A stretch of 64,000 bases of DNA from NCBI GenBank assembly GCA_031841125.1, contig CM063113.1, positions 57,157,211 to 57,221,210 on the forward strand, given 5' to 3'. A program made the translations under genes and the position numbers. Shown in pieces: positions 43,983 to 55,539 of the stretch; the stretch's first letter is position 1, and the number at the start of each line of letters is the position of its first letter. The stretch is from Acanthococcus lagerstroemiae (taxonomy: Eukaryota; Arthropoda; Insecta; Hemiptera; Eriococcidae). The notes under the pieces were generated by a model. That model saw only the letters and a list, made by a program, of their open reading frames with translations, was not told the DNA's origin and made no database searches.

Positions 43983-45110
43983 AGAAGCGGTTTTGTTTAC
44001 GACGCGACGTAAGTACAGCCCAGAGCCCACCCACCTTTGTCCTAAAAGGTGTGGCGATCGGGCTCTGTACAGCCCTGAAGTACCTGGGGCTGTGGTTCGA
44101 CGGGAAGTTGCATTTCCGAGAGCACTTCCGACGGGCAGCTGAGAAGGCGGATCAAGTAGCGGGCCAGCTGTCTCGTCTGATGTCGAACCTAGGGGGGCCG
44201 ATAGAGCAGCGACGAAGGATGTATGTGAACATCATCATGTCGGTCCTCCTATACGGGACGCTGGTATTAGCCGACGCCATCGATATACAATACAAGAGAG
44301 CGCAGATGGAGAAGATCCCGTGAAAAGCCGCGATGAGGTGTGTCAGTGCGTACCGCACTGTTTCTTTGGATGCAGTAGGCGTGTTAGCGCGTATACCGCC
44401 GATCGAACTCAAAGTCGGCGAACCTGCGGCGGTATACGGTGCGAAGAAGAAAGCGAAGACGAAACGGGAGGCACTTCGGGTCAAGCGAGTCATCCAGCAG
44501 GACACGCTTCGGAAGTTGAAGGACGCGCTCGCCCATTCGACCAAGAGCGAGTGAACCCGAGCGCTGGAAGACGAAACGGGAGGCACTTCGGGTCAAACGA
44601 GTCATCTAGCAGGACACGCTTCGGAAGTCGAAGGACGCGCTCGCCCATTCGACCAAGGGCGAGTGAACCCGAGCGCTGATACGCGACCTCAACGGATGGG
44701 TAGGAAGAACACACGGAGACCTGAACTTCCACCTTACCCAAGTACTGAGCGGACACGAGTGCTTCGGCACGTACCTACATCGGATGTCGATAGCGCCGAA
44801 CCACGTGTGCGCCCACTGTGATCGAGGGGCGGAGGACACACCTTGGGACACCCTGTTCGAGTGTGAGGCCTGGGAGCAGGAGAGGCGCGGGACGGCCACT
44901 ACAGCGATCGATCCCGGCGGAAAAAGCGATGAAGACGACAGCGTGATCAGCCGTCTCGCGCCGGACACCCGGGTTCCAGAGATGATGAAGAAGGAAGGAG
45001 TTGAACCGGGTGTCGGCCTTTGTCTCGGCCATCATGAAAAAGAAGATGCAGACGGAGTGGTCGAGACAGAGGGCCGGCGATTCACCAAGCTCGGCCCACA
45101 CCATCGAACA
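43983..45110 (+). pseudogene. R1-clade reverse transcriptase C-terminus, broken
   Basis: QKTEAVLFTTRR (domain D) is followed, after a frameshift near 44040, by ALKYLGLWFDGKLHFREHF, AEKADQVAGQLSRLMSNLGG and VLLYGTLVLADAI. After a TGA at 44321 come KAAMRCVSAYRTVSLDA and GVLARIPPIELKVGEPA. After the tandem duplication at 44455-44678 come RDLNGWVGRTHGDLNFHLTQ and VLSGHECFGTYL. The terminal zinc-knuckle region is CAHCDRGAEDTPWDTLFECE, then a frame change to VSAFVSAIMKKKMQTEW. The motif order and the final C..C...H/C module are those of R1-like elements. The TGA at 44321 sits where the family has Arg and may derive from CGA by CpG decay. Confidence 0.88.
44455..44678 (+). repeat. 112-bp tandem duplication within the LINE coding region
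   Basis: Copy 1 (44455-44566) and copy 2 (44567-44678) both begin GAAGACGAAACGGGAGGCAC and end GAACCCGAGCGCTG, with four substitutions between them. Because 112 is not a multiple of 3, the duplication shifts the frame, and copy 1 already ends in a TGA. Confidence 0.93.
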
Positions 45111-45539
45111 GGAAGAGAACTCTGTACCATCCTAGAGAAGAGCTGCTGTGCAGCTGCACTGCGGACCCACCGGCAGGGCTCACCCGTCATCACCACCTGC
45201 CTGCGTCGACACACGGACCAAGACGAGGAGGTGAGGGGTGAGTGAAGAGAGGCAGCGCGTCCGGTCGTGGGGAACCTGAAATTTCCAGGCGAGCGCTCAG
45301 GGAGTGCGGACCTTGGTCAGTAGGGAATCCCATGGTGGCCCTGGTAGGACGCGCGCACCGTTGCAGGAAGGAGAAATGATGGCTCGGGCCGGTCTCAAAG
45401 CGTTCCATCGGTCACTGATCCGATACTCGAAAGGGTAGTTCCGGGGCCGGGGGTGCGGTCTCATAGGGGCCACTTTGGCATGCGTGCATCGCCATACGTC
45501 CCACCACACCATCGTTCTCAGTAGTGTGCGCAAATTCGT

Positions 45540-45945
45540 TCCTTGCGACATATTTTACTCGTTCCTGTTGTGCGTCGACTGAATGCGTGGAACGTGCTCG
45601 GTATCCATAAGACATATCCATGCACCGATGTATCAGCATGCAGTGTGGATACTCGTCATCAATTTATTGATGATAAACTACCAGATAGTAGGATAAAAAT
45701 ATAGTTAGTGCGTATCAAACTTAAGAAATTATGGTTTCATTGACCTAATAGTTTTTTCGATTCAGTGAAAATTTACCTGCGAATATTTGCTCTACGAAAA
45801 TTTTCCTGAGAAAATTAACCATAGGTAAAAATTTGCCAGATGGAAAAATTCACCTGAGAAAATTTTCCTCCCAAAAATTCGTCCGAGAGACCACAAGCGA
45901 ATGTAAGCCTCTTACCCAGAAGACACTATGATAAGGTCGGCATAA
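45540..45945. repeat. Dispersed-repeat flank and AAAATTTTCCT-type cryptic repeats
   Basis: Positions 45559-45620 (GCGTCGACTGAATGCGTGGAA, ATAAGACATATCCATGC) are homologous, inverted, to 56260-56312. Positions 45775-45890 hold imperfect repeats of GAAAATTTTCCTGAGAAAAT, loosely echoed in inverted form at 46840-46930. Confidence 0.5.
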
Positions 45946-46132
45946 ATGGTCTTTCAAAAAAATGTGTACATTTGTATACCTAACAAACGGATGAGCGGAG
46001 GTGATTTTAACGTTAAAAACCCCCACTGGGGCTCAGGGACCACTTACAAAAGGGGCAGAGAACTCCTTAAAGCTATTAAGGGCTGTAACTGCTCAGCTAT
46101 AGCGGTCATCCAACTTACTGGCCTGCAGATGT
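45946..46132 (+). pseudogene. Jockey-type LINE endonuclease, part 1 (upstream of a LINE insertion)
   Basis: The plus strand reads GGDFNVKNPHWGSGTTYKRG then RELLKAIKGCNCSAI. This is the apurinic-like endonuclease block GDFNAKH..WGS that precedes a conserved TYWPAD. The TYWPADVNKI segment is present in a second frame at about 46117-46142. It is interrupted by the insertion at 46144-46697 and resumes at 46698. Confidence 0.85.
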
Positions 46133-46143
46133 AAATAAGATAC

Positions 46144-46697
46144 ACGTAGATCCATTTCTTACAAGGAACTCACCATAGGGTATGGAATTCTGAGTATAGC
46201 AAACCGTAAGATGATATTATCAATGAAATTTCTATACAACCTACTTCACGGCAAGATTGACTCTCCCACCTTACTATCCACACTTAAATTCAAAGTACCC
46301 GCACGACAAGGTAGAATAGGAGATACATTCGCCCTCCCGAGAGCACGCACAAATATATTGCTTCAAAATTCCCCAATGAATCGATTTATGGACACCTACA
46401 ATGGAATGTTAGCACACAACAGAGGGATAGATATTTTCTTCGACGGAAAAAAACAATTCGAAGAAAAAGTAATGGAGGCGGTCCTCGCTCGCACATGAAC
46501 GTTCAAAGACTAGTACTTTACGAGTGGAAGTGGAAGGGGCCGAGGGGCGCGCTTTTTTGTGTCTATATTATGTATAATTAGGTATAATCATAAGTAATTA
46601 CGAAGTCATTATATCTACTACCGATACTGGTGCTCCCATATAATTGGCCCTACTTGGCTGTATAGGGACACCTTAATCCCAGAATGAATAAATAAAT
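46144..46697 (+). mobile_element. 5'-truncated Jockey/CR1-like LINE inserted into another LINE, 11-bp TSD
   Basis: AAATAAGATAC at 46133-46143 and 46698-46708 flanks the insertion perfectly. The insert encodes a C-terminal LINE segment: MKFLYNLLHGKIDSPTLLS, FALPRARTNILLQNSPMNRF (a reverse-transcriptase-distal block of CR1/Jockey relatives), ending at a TGA at 46496. A 3' untranslated region of about 190 bp and an AATAAATAAATA tail follow. Its frame 46211-46498 is intact, so this insertion is younger than its host LINE. Confidence 0.9.
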
Positions 46698-46832
46698 AAA
46701 TAAGATACTAGACGTTTTAGATTTCTTTGTTGCGAAAGGCTTGTCGCCAAACTACATTGATGTGAGAAGTCAAAGTGATCTCTTCTCTGACCATTCACCA
46801 GTACCCATAACTATCAACTCAATGATCTTATG
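46698..46832 (+). pseudogene. Jockey-type LINE endonuclease, part 2
   Basis: KILDVLDFFVAKGLSPNYID followed by VRSQSDLFSDHSPVPITINS is the C-terminal half of the endonuclease, including the SDHSP catalytic histidine motif. The frame continues directly from the TYWPADVNKI segment before the insertion and ends at a TGA near 46831. No reverse transcriptase follows, so the host copy is itself a fragment. Confidence 0.88.
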
Positions 46833-47087
46833 AAAGACTTCGTCCGAATTTTCGACTCTGCCGAATTTTCACTTCTTGCAAATTTTTTTCTGTGGCAAAT
46901 TTTTGTGAAGCAAACTTCCTCAGAAAAACTTTGTTGTCACAGTTTCTTCGTTATTATTGTTCATAGTTTCTGTTTATTTTATTCTATTATGTACTATTTC
47001 TTAAATTCTTTTTTATATTGTGATTTTTAAGCTCTACCCACAGACGAGCACTGCCACTTTGACGTGATAATAACGTGAAATTCCAAA

Positions 47088-47530
47088 AATCGCTTTTTGG
47101 GGGTAGAAAGAGGCTCCGAATTGGGCCCATTTCTCAGTAAACTCCCAAAACTTAAACCCTGATGGTCGAGGGTAATTTTGGGCTGTAGTGTCATATGGTG
47201 CGGTTTAAATTGCCTTAAACTCCTTTAGAGTGCCTTTAAGGTAGAAACGGAGGCTCTTGGGAGCAAAAATCAATTTTAAGGGCTTAGTAGTTCCCGGAGA
47301 TATTACGGCGCAGTTTTATGTGTCAATAATGAAAAATCCCAAAACATGTTAGTTGGAACTGTGCTGTACAGAGGTCCCAAATTGGGCTAAAATTAAAAAT
47401 TCTCACTAAAATCTAAAACACAGTGGCTAATCTATGGTAACTAGGTAACTAGGGGTCGTAGTTTCACACGGTGCTGTCCAAATTACCTGAAAACCCGAAA
47501 GTCGTTACTAAACTCGAATTTATAGGCGTT
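47088..47530. repeat. Old tandem duplication, period about 265 bp
   Basis: Blocks GAGGCTCCGAATTGGGC (47110) and GAGGTCCCAAATTGGGC (47371) match. So do GTAGTGTCATATGGTGC (47185) and GTAGTTTCACACGGTGC (47458), each followed by AAATTRCC. The copies are strongly diverged. Confidence 0.6.
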
Positions 47531-47539
47531 CTATGGGCG

Positions 47540-49566
47540 AATTACTGGCAAAATCAATAGAATTTTAGTACTGTTAGTTTACTTTCAGATGAAATGAACA
47601 TGTTATACATACACTTCGTTGTCATTTCAACGCAAAATAAACAGAATACAGTAAAATTCCCGTCGAATATCACAACTTATCTGAATTTCTTCCTGAAGAA
47701 TCATGCTTAATTCATTATGAGAGTTCGGAAAAGTGATATTAACTGAACTAGCTTATTATGTACTGTGGATTAATGAAACTATCATGGAAGCTAGGAGCTG
47801 GAGGCTGGCAGAGTAATCTCCGAAAAAGTTAACAGAATCTGACTAACGCTTGCCGAGAATGAGCAGAGCGAAATTTTCCCGCTGTATCCGCAAAACTCGT
47901 TTTTAGTGCTGAGGAGCCTTTTCTTCTCCGAGGTCACATATATGTACCAAATAAACATACCCCCTGTCCCCATAGCGAGAAAAAACTGCCACCAAGACAG
48001 GTCACTAAAGAGACTAATTGGTCATCGACGTGAGCGAGTAGAGTGAGCGAAAAGGCTGGACCCGGAAGCAACCAGGGTAGCAAAGCCATTCTTGGTTTCT
48101 AAATAAAAGGAATATTACCATTACTGGTTAAAATATTTTTGATTTGAAAGAATTTTATGTGAGCCGCTTTCCCCTTCTTTTCTTTTTTGAAAGGGGAGTT
48201 CGAAAGTCATAACTGTCACACTGGTCAATGAATTAAACTGGTCTTCTTTACAATTTAATTCCGGCGATCTCTGAATTGCTTGGATTAGAACTTCTAAGAT
48301 TGGCGCTTATTGGGCGTTGACATTGGAATCAAAACGGTTACACCACCTGAACGCATAAGAACACTAATTGTGAAACCAATTTTACGAGCTTAGAACAAAT
48401 TCGGGTCTCAAAAGTATGACAAGATAGAGGAAACCAGATGAGAGTATTGCGTTCAGCGTTGGAAAGTACATGGAAATCACGTATTATAATACGTACATAA
48501 TACAAAATAGTCGTTGCATAGTGTTATTTGTGTATCAGTTAATAATGATTGATACGTAAAAGAGCGGTGGAGGAGGGAGTGAAAAAGCTTTGGTGGGTAA
48601 GCTGATAGATTTCGAATTACAAGTTTTTTCTCTCATATAATAACCGAAAAATTAAAGCAATGTCCGAAACAACAGCATTCAGTATTTCCTTGTATTCTTT
48701 AAAAAAAAGTTATCATTTTGACCCCAAGCAAATATTATACCTACGGTTTTTGGTTTCATTAGAAAGGCCCCACACGAATTTGCTTGGCCATCCCCCTCAC
48801 AAGTTATTTTCTGCTTACGTCCCTAGCTATAACTGCCATTTCTTTCCAGACCACCTCAATCTCCAAAGTCGGGTCGGCTCGCAAGCTGCTCAACAAAAGG
48901 TCAACTCACGAGTTGCGATATTCATCGACCGCAGTCGTAGCAGCCTAATCAAAATACGGAAACTTTTTGGTCGCGTTTGACGAAAGTAGGCCATCAGCGA
49001 ATGAATCGTATTCAACGTCCGTCCGTTTTTAGGTATTAATGACCGAAAGCAAAAAAAAGTTTTATCGCGTCGGCGGGCGAACAACACGGGCACGCACGCT
49101 CGAATACCGACGGCGGCAGCTCGACTTCGCTTCGGTCGTAGACGGTAAGGATATCATTAATTTTCGACGATTGCCGGCATTACCCTTATCTAGATGCAGG
49201 AGCCGGGAGAGGGTCATCGGTCCTTTGAGTGAAAACTTCGATATAGTGACCCACCGACTGCATAGTCCAGTCAAGTCAGTATTAGGCTTAAAAGGGGGGG
49301 GGGTAATAAAAAGTTACTCTGCAGGATCGTGCTCCTATTGTCCTACCGTCCGCGTCCACAGGGGGCAATGACCTCCTAAATCACGTTTTTAGCTGTATCT
49401 CGAGACTGAATAGCGATACGAAAAAATTGTTCATGACAAAATTAATCTGAATAAAATAAACCTTGTCAAAGTTTCAACTGTTACTTCCTTCCCAGTAGAT
49501 TGTTAAAAAAGTAATCACTTTCTCCCCTCGGGAAGAAAATCGCTATTTTCCTCCCTGACTCGGAAC
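47540..49566. other. Non-coding stretch
   Basis: No gene recognised. The two longest frames (48660-48980 and 49039-49371, both plus) have no motif and unconvincing composition. A G10 tract lies near 49295. Confidence 0.4.
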
Positions 49567-49574
49567 CTTTAGAG

Positions 49575-49793
49575 CAGCGATTCTCAAATTTTTTTGGTGA
49601 CGGACCCCTTTTCAACAGCAATGTATGTTATGGAAGCCTTCACTAAACTTTATTTAATATACTTTTGGTTTCGGTATGAAGATAAATAGTATACAACACA
49701 CGGCCAGAATTTTGGATGCCCTGGTGCGGCGGACCCCTACCAGAGCCTCTGCGGAGCCCCGGGGTTCCGCGGAGCATACTTTAAGTAACGCTG
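49575..49793. mobile_element. hAT-type MITE, 219 bp, 8-bp TSD
   Basis: The left end reads CAGCGATTCTCAAATT and the reverse complement of the right end reads CAGCGTTACTTAAAGTATG, both variants of the classical hAT terminus CAGNGNTTCTCAAA. The flanks CTTTAGAG (49567-49574) and CTTAAGAG (49794-49801) match at 7 of 8 positions. The interior contains GACGGACCCCTTTT and GCGGACCCCTA, inward-facing subterminal repeats. Confidence 0.87.
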
Positions 49794-49814
49794 CTTAAGA
49801 GCATCTGTACACTA

Positions 49815-50256
49815 TGACCGTCACTATGTGGCCGAGTGGTTAACGGGTCCGCTTCGCAGTGCTTGCGTCTCGGGTTCGATTCCCACCAATGCCGGAAAGC
49901 TAGTGATATTCGAATACCCCCACTATCATCCTAGCGAACACAGCGACTACAGTATCAATCCAGGTGGGAAGATAAGTGTCCTGTAACCCCGCCAGTTCGA
50001 ACGAACAAGGCATTACAATCACAGGGCGTGTTACCACCGAAAGGATTGGGACTGCCAGGTGCACGTCGTGGCTAGCTTTACTCGACGTTGTAAAACACGT
50101 GGCTAGTAAGCGAACTGCGGCTGCACAAAACTCTGACGCAACAAACCGTAGGGAAAGCAGCGGCAAACTACCCCAACTAACCTTCTCAGGAAAGTCGCGC
50201 GTCAGAAACCGCGACCGTCAACGTCCGGTATCGGATACGGCACCTGATGATGATGA
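49815..50256 (+). mobile_element. SINE-B, copy 2, with 9-bp TSD
   Basis: Same head (GTGGCCGAGTGGTTAAC, GGGTTCGATTCC) and body as 39276-39747, with a TGATGATGATGA tail. The flanks TGTACACTA (49806-49814) and TGTACACTA (50257-50265) are identical. It lies only 13 bp from the end of the preceding hAT MITE's TSD. Confidence 0.93.
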
Positions 50257-50269
50257 TGTACACTAAGAA

Positions 50270-53200
50270 GCCGTCTACGAAGATCGCGTTTTTGACACCA
50301 GTTTTTCGCAATTCGTTTTTGATAATGCGGATTTCAAAGGCCGCTACGCTAAATGGTCTCATGTCATGAAGAAGTTGTGGATATGCTGAGAAGTAATGAT
50401 TTGTCTTACGAGTCTCTGAAGGAGCCAATAGTGTTGACGACCATTACCAAAAAGCTATGAAATACTTCGCTGAAATTATCCGGAGGATCTACAGCTGATG
50501 TACCACTTTCTCTATCCCATGGCCGACATCTTGCTTTTTCTCCGTGTGGTGAAGATTTTTTTCTCACAAATCAAATAGGTAAACATTTTTTTTATTCTTC
50601 CTTTTAAAGGTCCAAAAAGAGGAGAGAGGAAGAACTTGAAATGAATTTTCACAATTTATGTAGAATAAAATTTGTTGGATTTTTTTGAAGATTAAAATTA
50701 CTATTGCAAACATGAAGAAGCCAATATGACTATTTATAGCTTTTTTTCCTTTTTTTTTTTTTCCTATATGGTACAGAGCACCACACAAATGGCTCTGTGT
50801 GGTGTATTTTGTGTACTGCACCTCAATGCCGACCTTGCCTATTCCCTCCTCTCAGACTCATAATACTACGTTAATACTCTATCAAGACCAGTGACATCGG
50901 AACAGGTGCGGATGAAGAGTATCATTTGTATTCTCCCCCATCCCCTTCGACCTCCAAGAAAAAAGTGGGAAAATGTTTGAAAACTGTTTAATAAAAAAAA
51001 ATATACGCACGCGAGCAAAGAGAGCGAAAAATCATTACATTTCCATAGTGATAATTCGTTGTAAACTCTTATATTGGGGCCCTTGCTTTTGCAAGGTCCG
51101 CAGAAAATTTCTCCAGATGTTCCTTTTCTATAGTTAACTCACTAATCTTCTCACATTTTTTTACATTTGCTGACAATCTGGACAACTGAACAACTTCAAA
51201 GGAATTTAAATTAAGAATATGTTTTTATTTCAGAAACAACGAACTTTGGACTGGCAATTCCCATAGATTTTTTCTTTATGGTCTAAACTGTTACCTGTTT
51301 TCTTCAGATTTTTTGAAAAAAATGAACAGGACCCTATTGGACTCTGAATTCCAATACAGGATTTATCTATGTGTTTTCTAAGGAATTGCTTATTGCCCAA
51401 GAATTCCTCCACAAAGAACTATGAGGAACTCACTACTAACAAGTCTAATGAGTACATAACAACATTTCGAACACTTTAATTAAAAAAAAAAACAACAATC
51501 ATTTCTAAGGTGAAAATTGAACTTTTGAGACAGTTTTGAACAAAGGGTATAAAAAAACAGAAATGTGAACTTTTGGTTTTTGAAAAAAAAAAAAGGGGGA
51601 AGGAATATTGATTAGATTCTTAGTGCTGATTCCAACCTCCGCCTAGAATGAAAACGGGTTCGCCACTAACGTTTCTAAGAAACAACTGAAATTTCATATA
51701 TTTTCAAGTAAAAAAATTGTTCAGAATTTTATAATTTAATTTTTAAGAAATTTTTAAGATTAAGGTGTGAATAACTGGGGTCCAAAAAAGTTCTGTTCTT
51801 TCAAAACTGCAAATTTCGTAAGAGTGGAGGGGAGGGGGGGGAGAATAAACCCGTTATTTCTCGTTGAACTTGGAACGACTGTCAGTACGGGGGCTAATAT
51901 TATTCAAAAATCTGAAAAATTCTAAAATTTAATTTTAGTGATGTGGGATGAAATTTTTGGCGATAGCCCACTAAACGTTCAAAAATAATCCTCTACATTG
52001 AATTGAATACATAACTAAAGATCAGTAGGGACCGCACAGATTCGACAAGCTGGCGAGTGCTTTCCTAATGCGGGCTCACAGCTAGGGGACCTCTTAGTCT
52101 TCAAAATAAAGTTTTTATTTCCTAAATTTCACATTAAAAGAGAAAAAAAGAAAAACAACTCTATTCATCGGATTTATTATTGATGGAAACAACGCCTCTC
52201 TTATTTGAGAAATTGTGGAACTCTTTTGCCATTAGAGTTACACAAAAAAACTATCGGTATATCGATACACAATCTAAAATACCATCGATAATAAATTTGG
52301 TTGGCTATTGAAACAATTGATATTAAGAAGCATCAATATTTGGCATCTCTATTTACTCGAGTGAGTATTCTGCACTGACTTACGCTGTTTCATAGAAGAC
52401 CATTTTCGTGAATATTCTGGCTCTGGGGCTTAAAGAACCCATGCAGTAAAGTGGTTTCCCTTGGAACTATCGTCTCACAAAATTTGACGTAACCGCGGCT
52501 TTCGTATTTAGAAGAGTGTATTTCACAAAACGTGTTGCGTCAAAAGAAAAAAAGTTGTTTTTTTCCCGAAAAATTTTGCTCTTTCGTGTTTAGTGCGAAC
52601 ACACCTTCGGAGCTTTTAAGTAATGACAGCCGGCAAATTTGTCATTAACAAATAGGGCTAGAAAGCGAAGAAATGGTCGAGAAAATGTTTTGTACCGTTA
52701 AAGGCCGCAGGCTGGGCTCGGTTCCAGTAGCCGAAAGCTCCGGCGTGCCGTACCCGCGATAAAAGACACTCGTTGAGAAAGGGAAAAGGAAAGGAAAGAG
52801 TGGAAAGGAAAACTTTTGGAAAAGTAATTCATCAATTTTTCGCGCACGGCAACGTAACATGTAATGGAACGTGCCGAAAGAGCGCTATTTTATTTAAAGA
52901 GCTGTACGACGTAAGTGATTGCTGAGAGGTTGTTTTCGTGCGTGTGCTGACAGCTCGGATATCCATCGTATATCGTCCTCGTCATTTTCGTTCCTCGTTT
53001 CCGTTTTCGATACTCGGAGTAGCACTCGCAATATTTTCGAAACCAGAGCAGCGCACAAGGGTGCCGACGTTCGCGTATAAGCAGAACTCGTACACTGACG
53101 TCAAAGAGGCGATCATATTCGACATCTTGCTAACAGAACTGCCACGAGAATCAGCTAACATTTAGGTCCCTTTCCAGTGCCTTTTGCTCTGTGGTTTAGC

Positions 53201-53550
53201 TGTTCTGCCGGTAGGCTGCCCATATGTTGTGCAATAGCCCATGAACCCCAGGAAAGTCCTTTCGGTCACTCCGCAGGTGACAACGAAGCTCTCTCTCGTC
53301 ACTCGTTTGCAAGATTTGAGCTTGACTCTTTATGAGCGGATTGGTGACCCTTAAAGTACGCAAAAATTCACGGCCGCGAGCTTCAGTCATCGGCTAGCTT
53401 ACGAAAACTTGTGAATGGTGATTCTAAAGCAGCTCAAACCTTGGTTCCAAAATACTTTTTCGAACCTGGCGAAGCGATGTATTTTCATATTGGTGTTCAA
53501 AAAATAAAAAAATACAGAATGATAGCGAATATCATAAGGCAATAATTGCC
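50270..53550. other. Non-coding stretch
   Basis: AT-rich with poly-T and poly-A runs (50745-50765, 51480-51490, 51583-51594). Positions 52830-53160 are less AT-rich and look unique. A 75-codon frame there (52938-53165) has no recognised domain. No transposon end could be supported. Confidence 0.4.
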
Positions 53551-53552
53551 AT

Positions 53553-53927
53553 GATGACGTCATCCTAATAAAATTCTCGGTGTTAGTCGGCTATTCTCGG
53601 TTTCAGTTGGTCGAAACGTGACATTCGTTTTTCGTTGAGGGCCAGCAAAAAGACATTATCTATATCAAAAATGTAATCTAAGGTTTCTCTGCAAGATCGT
53701 GTTCCGATTTGCCCACGAATATTAGGAGAAATTGCTTCTCACCCACATATCTGCAACCATACAAGGCAGTGATTTCCTCAGTCATGTTTTGACATGGATA
53801 TGTCTTTTGGGCTAGCTTCAACGAAAAATGTGTGTAATGTTTCGTGTTTCGATTGACCGACACCAAGAATGCCGACCAATACCGAGAATGGCCGACTGTC
53901 ACCGTGAATTCTAACGATGACGTCATC
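53553..53927. mobile_element. MITE with GATGACGTCATC ends
   Basis: The left end reads GATGACGTCATCCTAATAAA, then ATTCTCGGTGTTAGTCGGC. The reverse complement of the right end reads GATGACGTCATCGTTAGAAT, then TCACGGTGACAGTCGGC. Subterminal ACCGACACCAAGAATGCCG motifs repeat at about 12-bp spacing. It contains GACATGGATATGTCT (near 53791), a motif shared with 43190, 45608, 56014 and 56190. No coding. Confidence 0.82.
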
Positions 53928-53964
53928 CGACGGATAAGAATTATTTAAGCTTAGTCTTCTACAC

Positions 53965-54903
53965 CAGAGTTGGGTGTGATTCGAATAAGACGTTATTCGA
54001 ATAATAATCATGAATGACAGTTCAATCATTATTCGTTATTCATTATTCGTAAACATGTAAAGTTATTCATCAATCATTATTCAGTAAAATGAAGATGTGA
54101 ATAATATTCTCAATTATCGTTATTCGTTATTCATTGCGGACGTTATAACAAAACAAAAAATTTAACGAAGATCAGTGGCGTAGCCAGGATTTTTCCAAAG
54201 GCGGCCGGGTAGCAAAATACGATTTTCAAGGGAGAAAATATCGAAAATTGAAGTATTATTTTAAAAAAAATAACCGATATTAGAGGACTATTGGGAGGGG
54301 AAATTTTTTTAAGGGGTGTAAAAAATATTTTTTTGGGATTTGTTTTTGTGGGGGGGGGGGGGGGGGGTAAAATATTTTTGTTAGGAAAGAGGGTGTAAAA
54401 ATATATTTCTTAGGATTGTTTTTGGGATTTTTTGGGGGGAGGGGTAGAAATATTTTTGTTGTGAGGGAGGGTGTCCAAATATATATTTTTTGGGAAAAAA
54501 TTTTGTTGGGGGATAAAAATATTTTTTGGGGTGGGATATTTTTCTCCCTAATCTTACTGGGGTAATTAGAAAGTAAATAAAGTTTTTCCGATTTTCTCGG
54601 AGGGGGTGGGGGCAAATGACTGCGCCAGTAGAGGGCAACGCCCCCTGGCCCCACTTTGGTTACGAGTCTGATTTCATTATTCGCGTGACTGATGTTACTG
54701 AATACTGATTACTGAATAATGAATGACTATTCGTTATTCATACTTACAACTAACAAATAAACTATTCGTTATTCGTTATTCATGCGCTTATGCATAACAA
54801 ATAAATTATTGAATAACGAATAAAGGTTGCGTTATTCATGAATAACGAATAAAGGTTGCGTTATTCATTATTCAGTATTCTAATATTATTCTGCCCAACT
54901 CTG
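53965..54903. mobile_element. hAT-like element with CAGAGTTGGG ends and ATTCGTTATTCATT repeats
   Basis: It starts CAGAGTTGGGTG and ends CTGCCCAACTCTG. The interior is packed with repeats of TTATTCGTTATTCATTATTC on both sides of a later insertion (about 54176-54660). The ends match those of the element at 58502. A clean 8-bp TSD is not visible; TTCTACAC before the left end recurs as ATCTACAC about 6 bp beyond the right end. Confidence 0.75.
54176..54665. mobile_element. Insertion with CAGTGGCGTAGCCAGG end and G-rich minisatellite
   Basis: CAGTGGCGTAGCCAGGATTT begins at about 54174, and a related inverted sequence (GGCCCCACTTTGGTTACG) occurs near 54648-54665. Outside these points the ATTCGTTATTC repeats of the host element resume. 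The inside is a tandem array of GGGGTAAAAATATTTTTGTT-like units of roughly 45 bp (54290-54540), including an 18-base G tract at 54350. The boundaries are approximate. Confidence 0.6.
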
Positions 54904-54909
54904 TACTTA

Positions 54910-55535
54910 TCTACACTTGCTTGGCTTAATGACATCGCACTTTACTAGGTCTGCAAATCCATAGCCAACAATAAATCGGATTTTTTATTCGATAAAGATC
55001 GTTAATCCAACTAAATATAAGATAGAAAAGGAAATGACTTAATGTCACACTTGATTTAATGTATCATCAGCAGCAAACGTCAAGTCAGTTCTTTTGATAA
55101 GCCGGAGACTGTCCAGGAAAATGAAAGAATTTCACGTATGTCGGTTTGATAGTTAGAAATCGATATTCATTTTGAGGAAAAGTGATAATCGAGGGAAATG
55201 AAAAGGTCTCTAGAGTCCTTAAGGCGGCTGTACATTACGCTGACGTCGTCATATGACGTGTTAACACAAAAACGTCAGCATAGTGTGCATCTAGCTTTAA
55301 TGTTAACCAGGTATCAGATACATTTCTTCTTAGCAAACAGAAAGGTGACGAGGAAAAGAAAAGCAATTTGAATCAGGTATTCATTAATATGAACTGGTTC
55401 TCACTTGAAATATAGTTAACCAGGAAAAATTAAATTTATCAAGGGTAAAGACAAAGCGAGACGTCGACTTATAGGAGTAACCCCCATTTTCCTCGTCACC
55501 CAGAAACAAGCAATCAAGTTCAAGTTGAACATTTC
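54910..55535. other. Non-coding stretch
   Basis: No supported feature. A short inverted motif, TGACGTCGTCATATGACGT, lies near 55240. Confidence 0.4.
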
Positions 55536-55539
55536 AAGT

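Larger units (their letters stand above)
43953..45510 (+). mobile_element. 5'-truncated R1-like LINE, 1558 bp, perfect 11-bp TSD
   Basis: ATCGTTCTCAG occurs at 43942-43952 and again at 45511-45521, bounding exactly one element. It contains reverse transcriptase C-terminal coding followed by about 270 bp of 3' untranslated sequence ending CATACGTCCCACCACACC, with no poly-A tail. The same 3' end forms the solo insertions at 25121-25228 and 29576-29822. The target was the sequence just beyond the 43.2-43.9 kb minisatellite. Confidence 0.93.

Noticed and set aside
54280..54654. 124-codon minus-strand frame rich in Pro, Lys and Phe
   Set aside because: It lies entirely on the G-rich minisatellite inside the inserted element.
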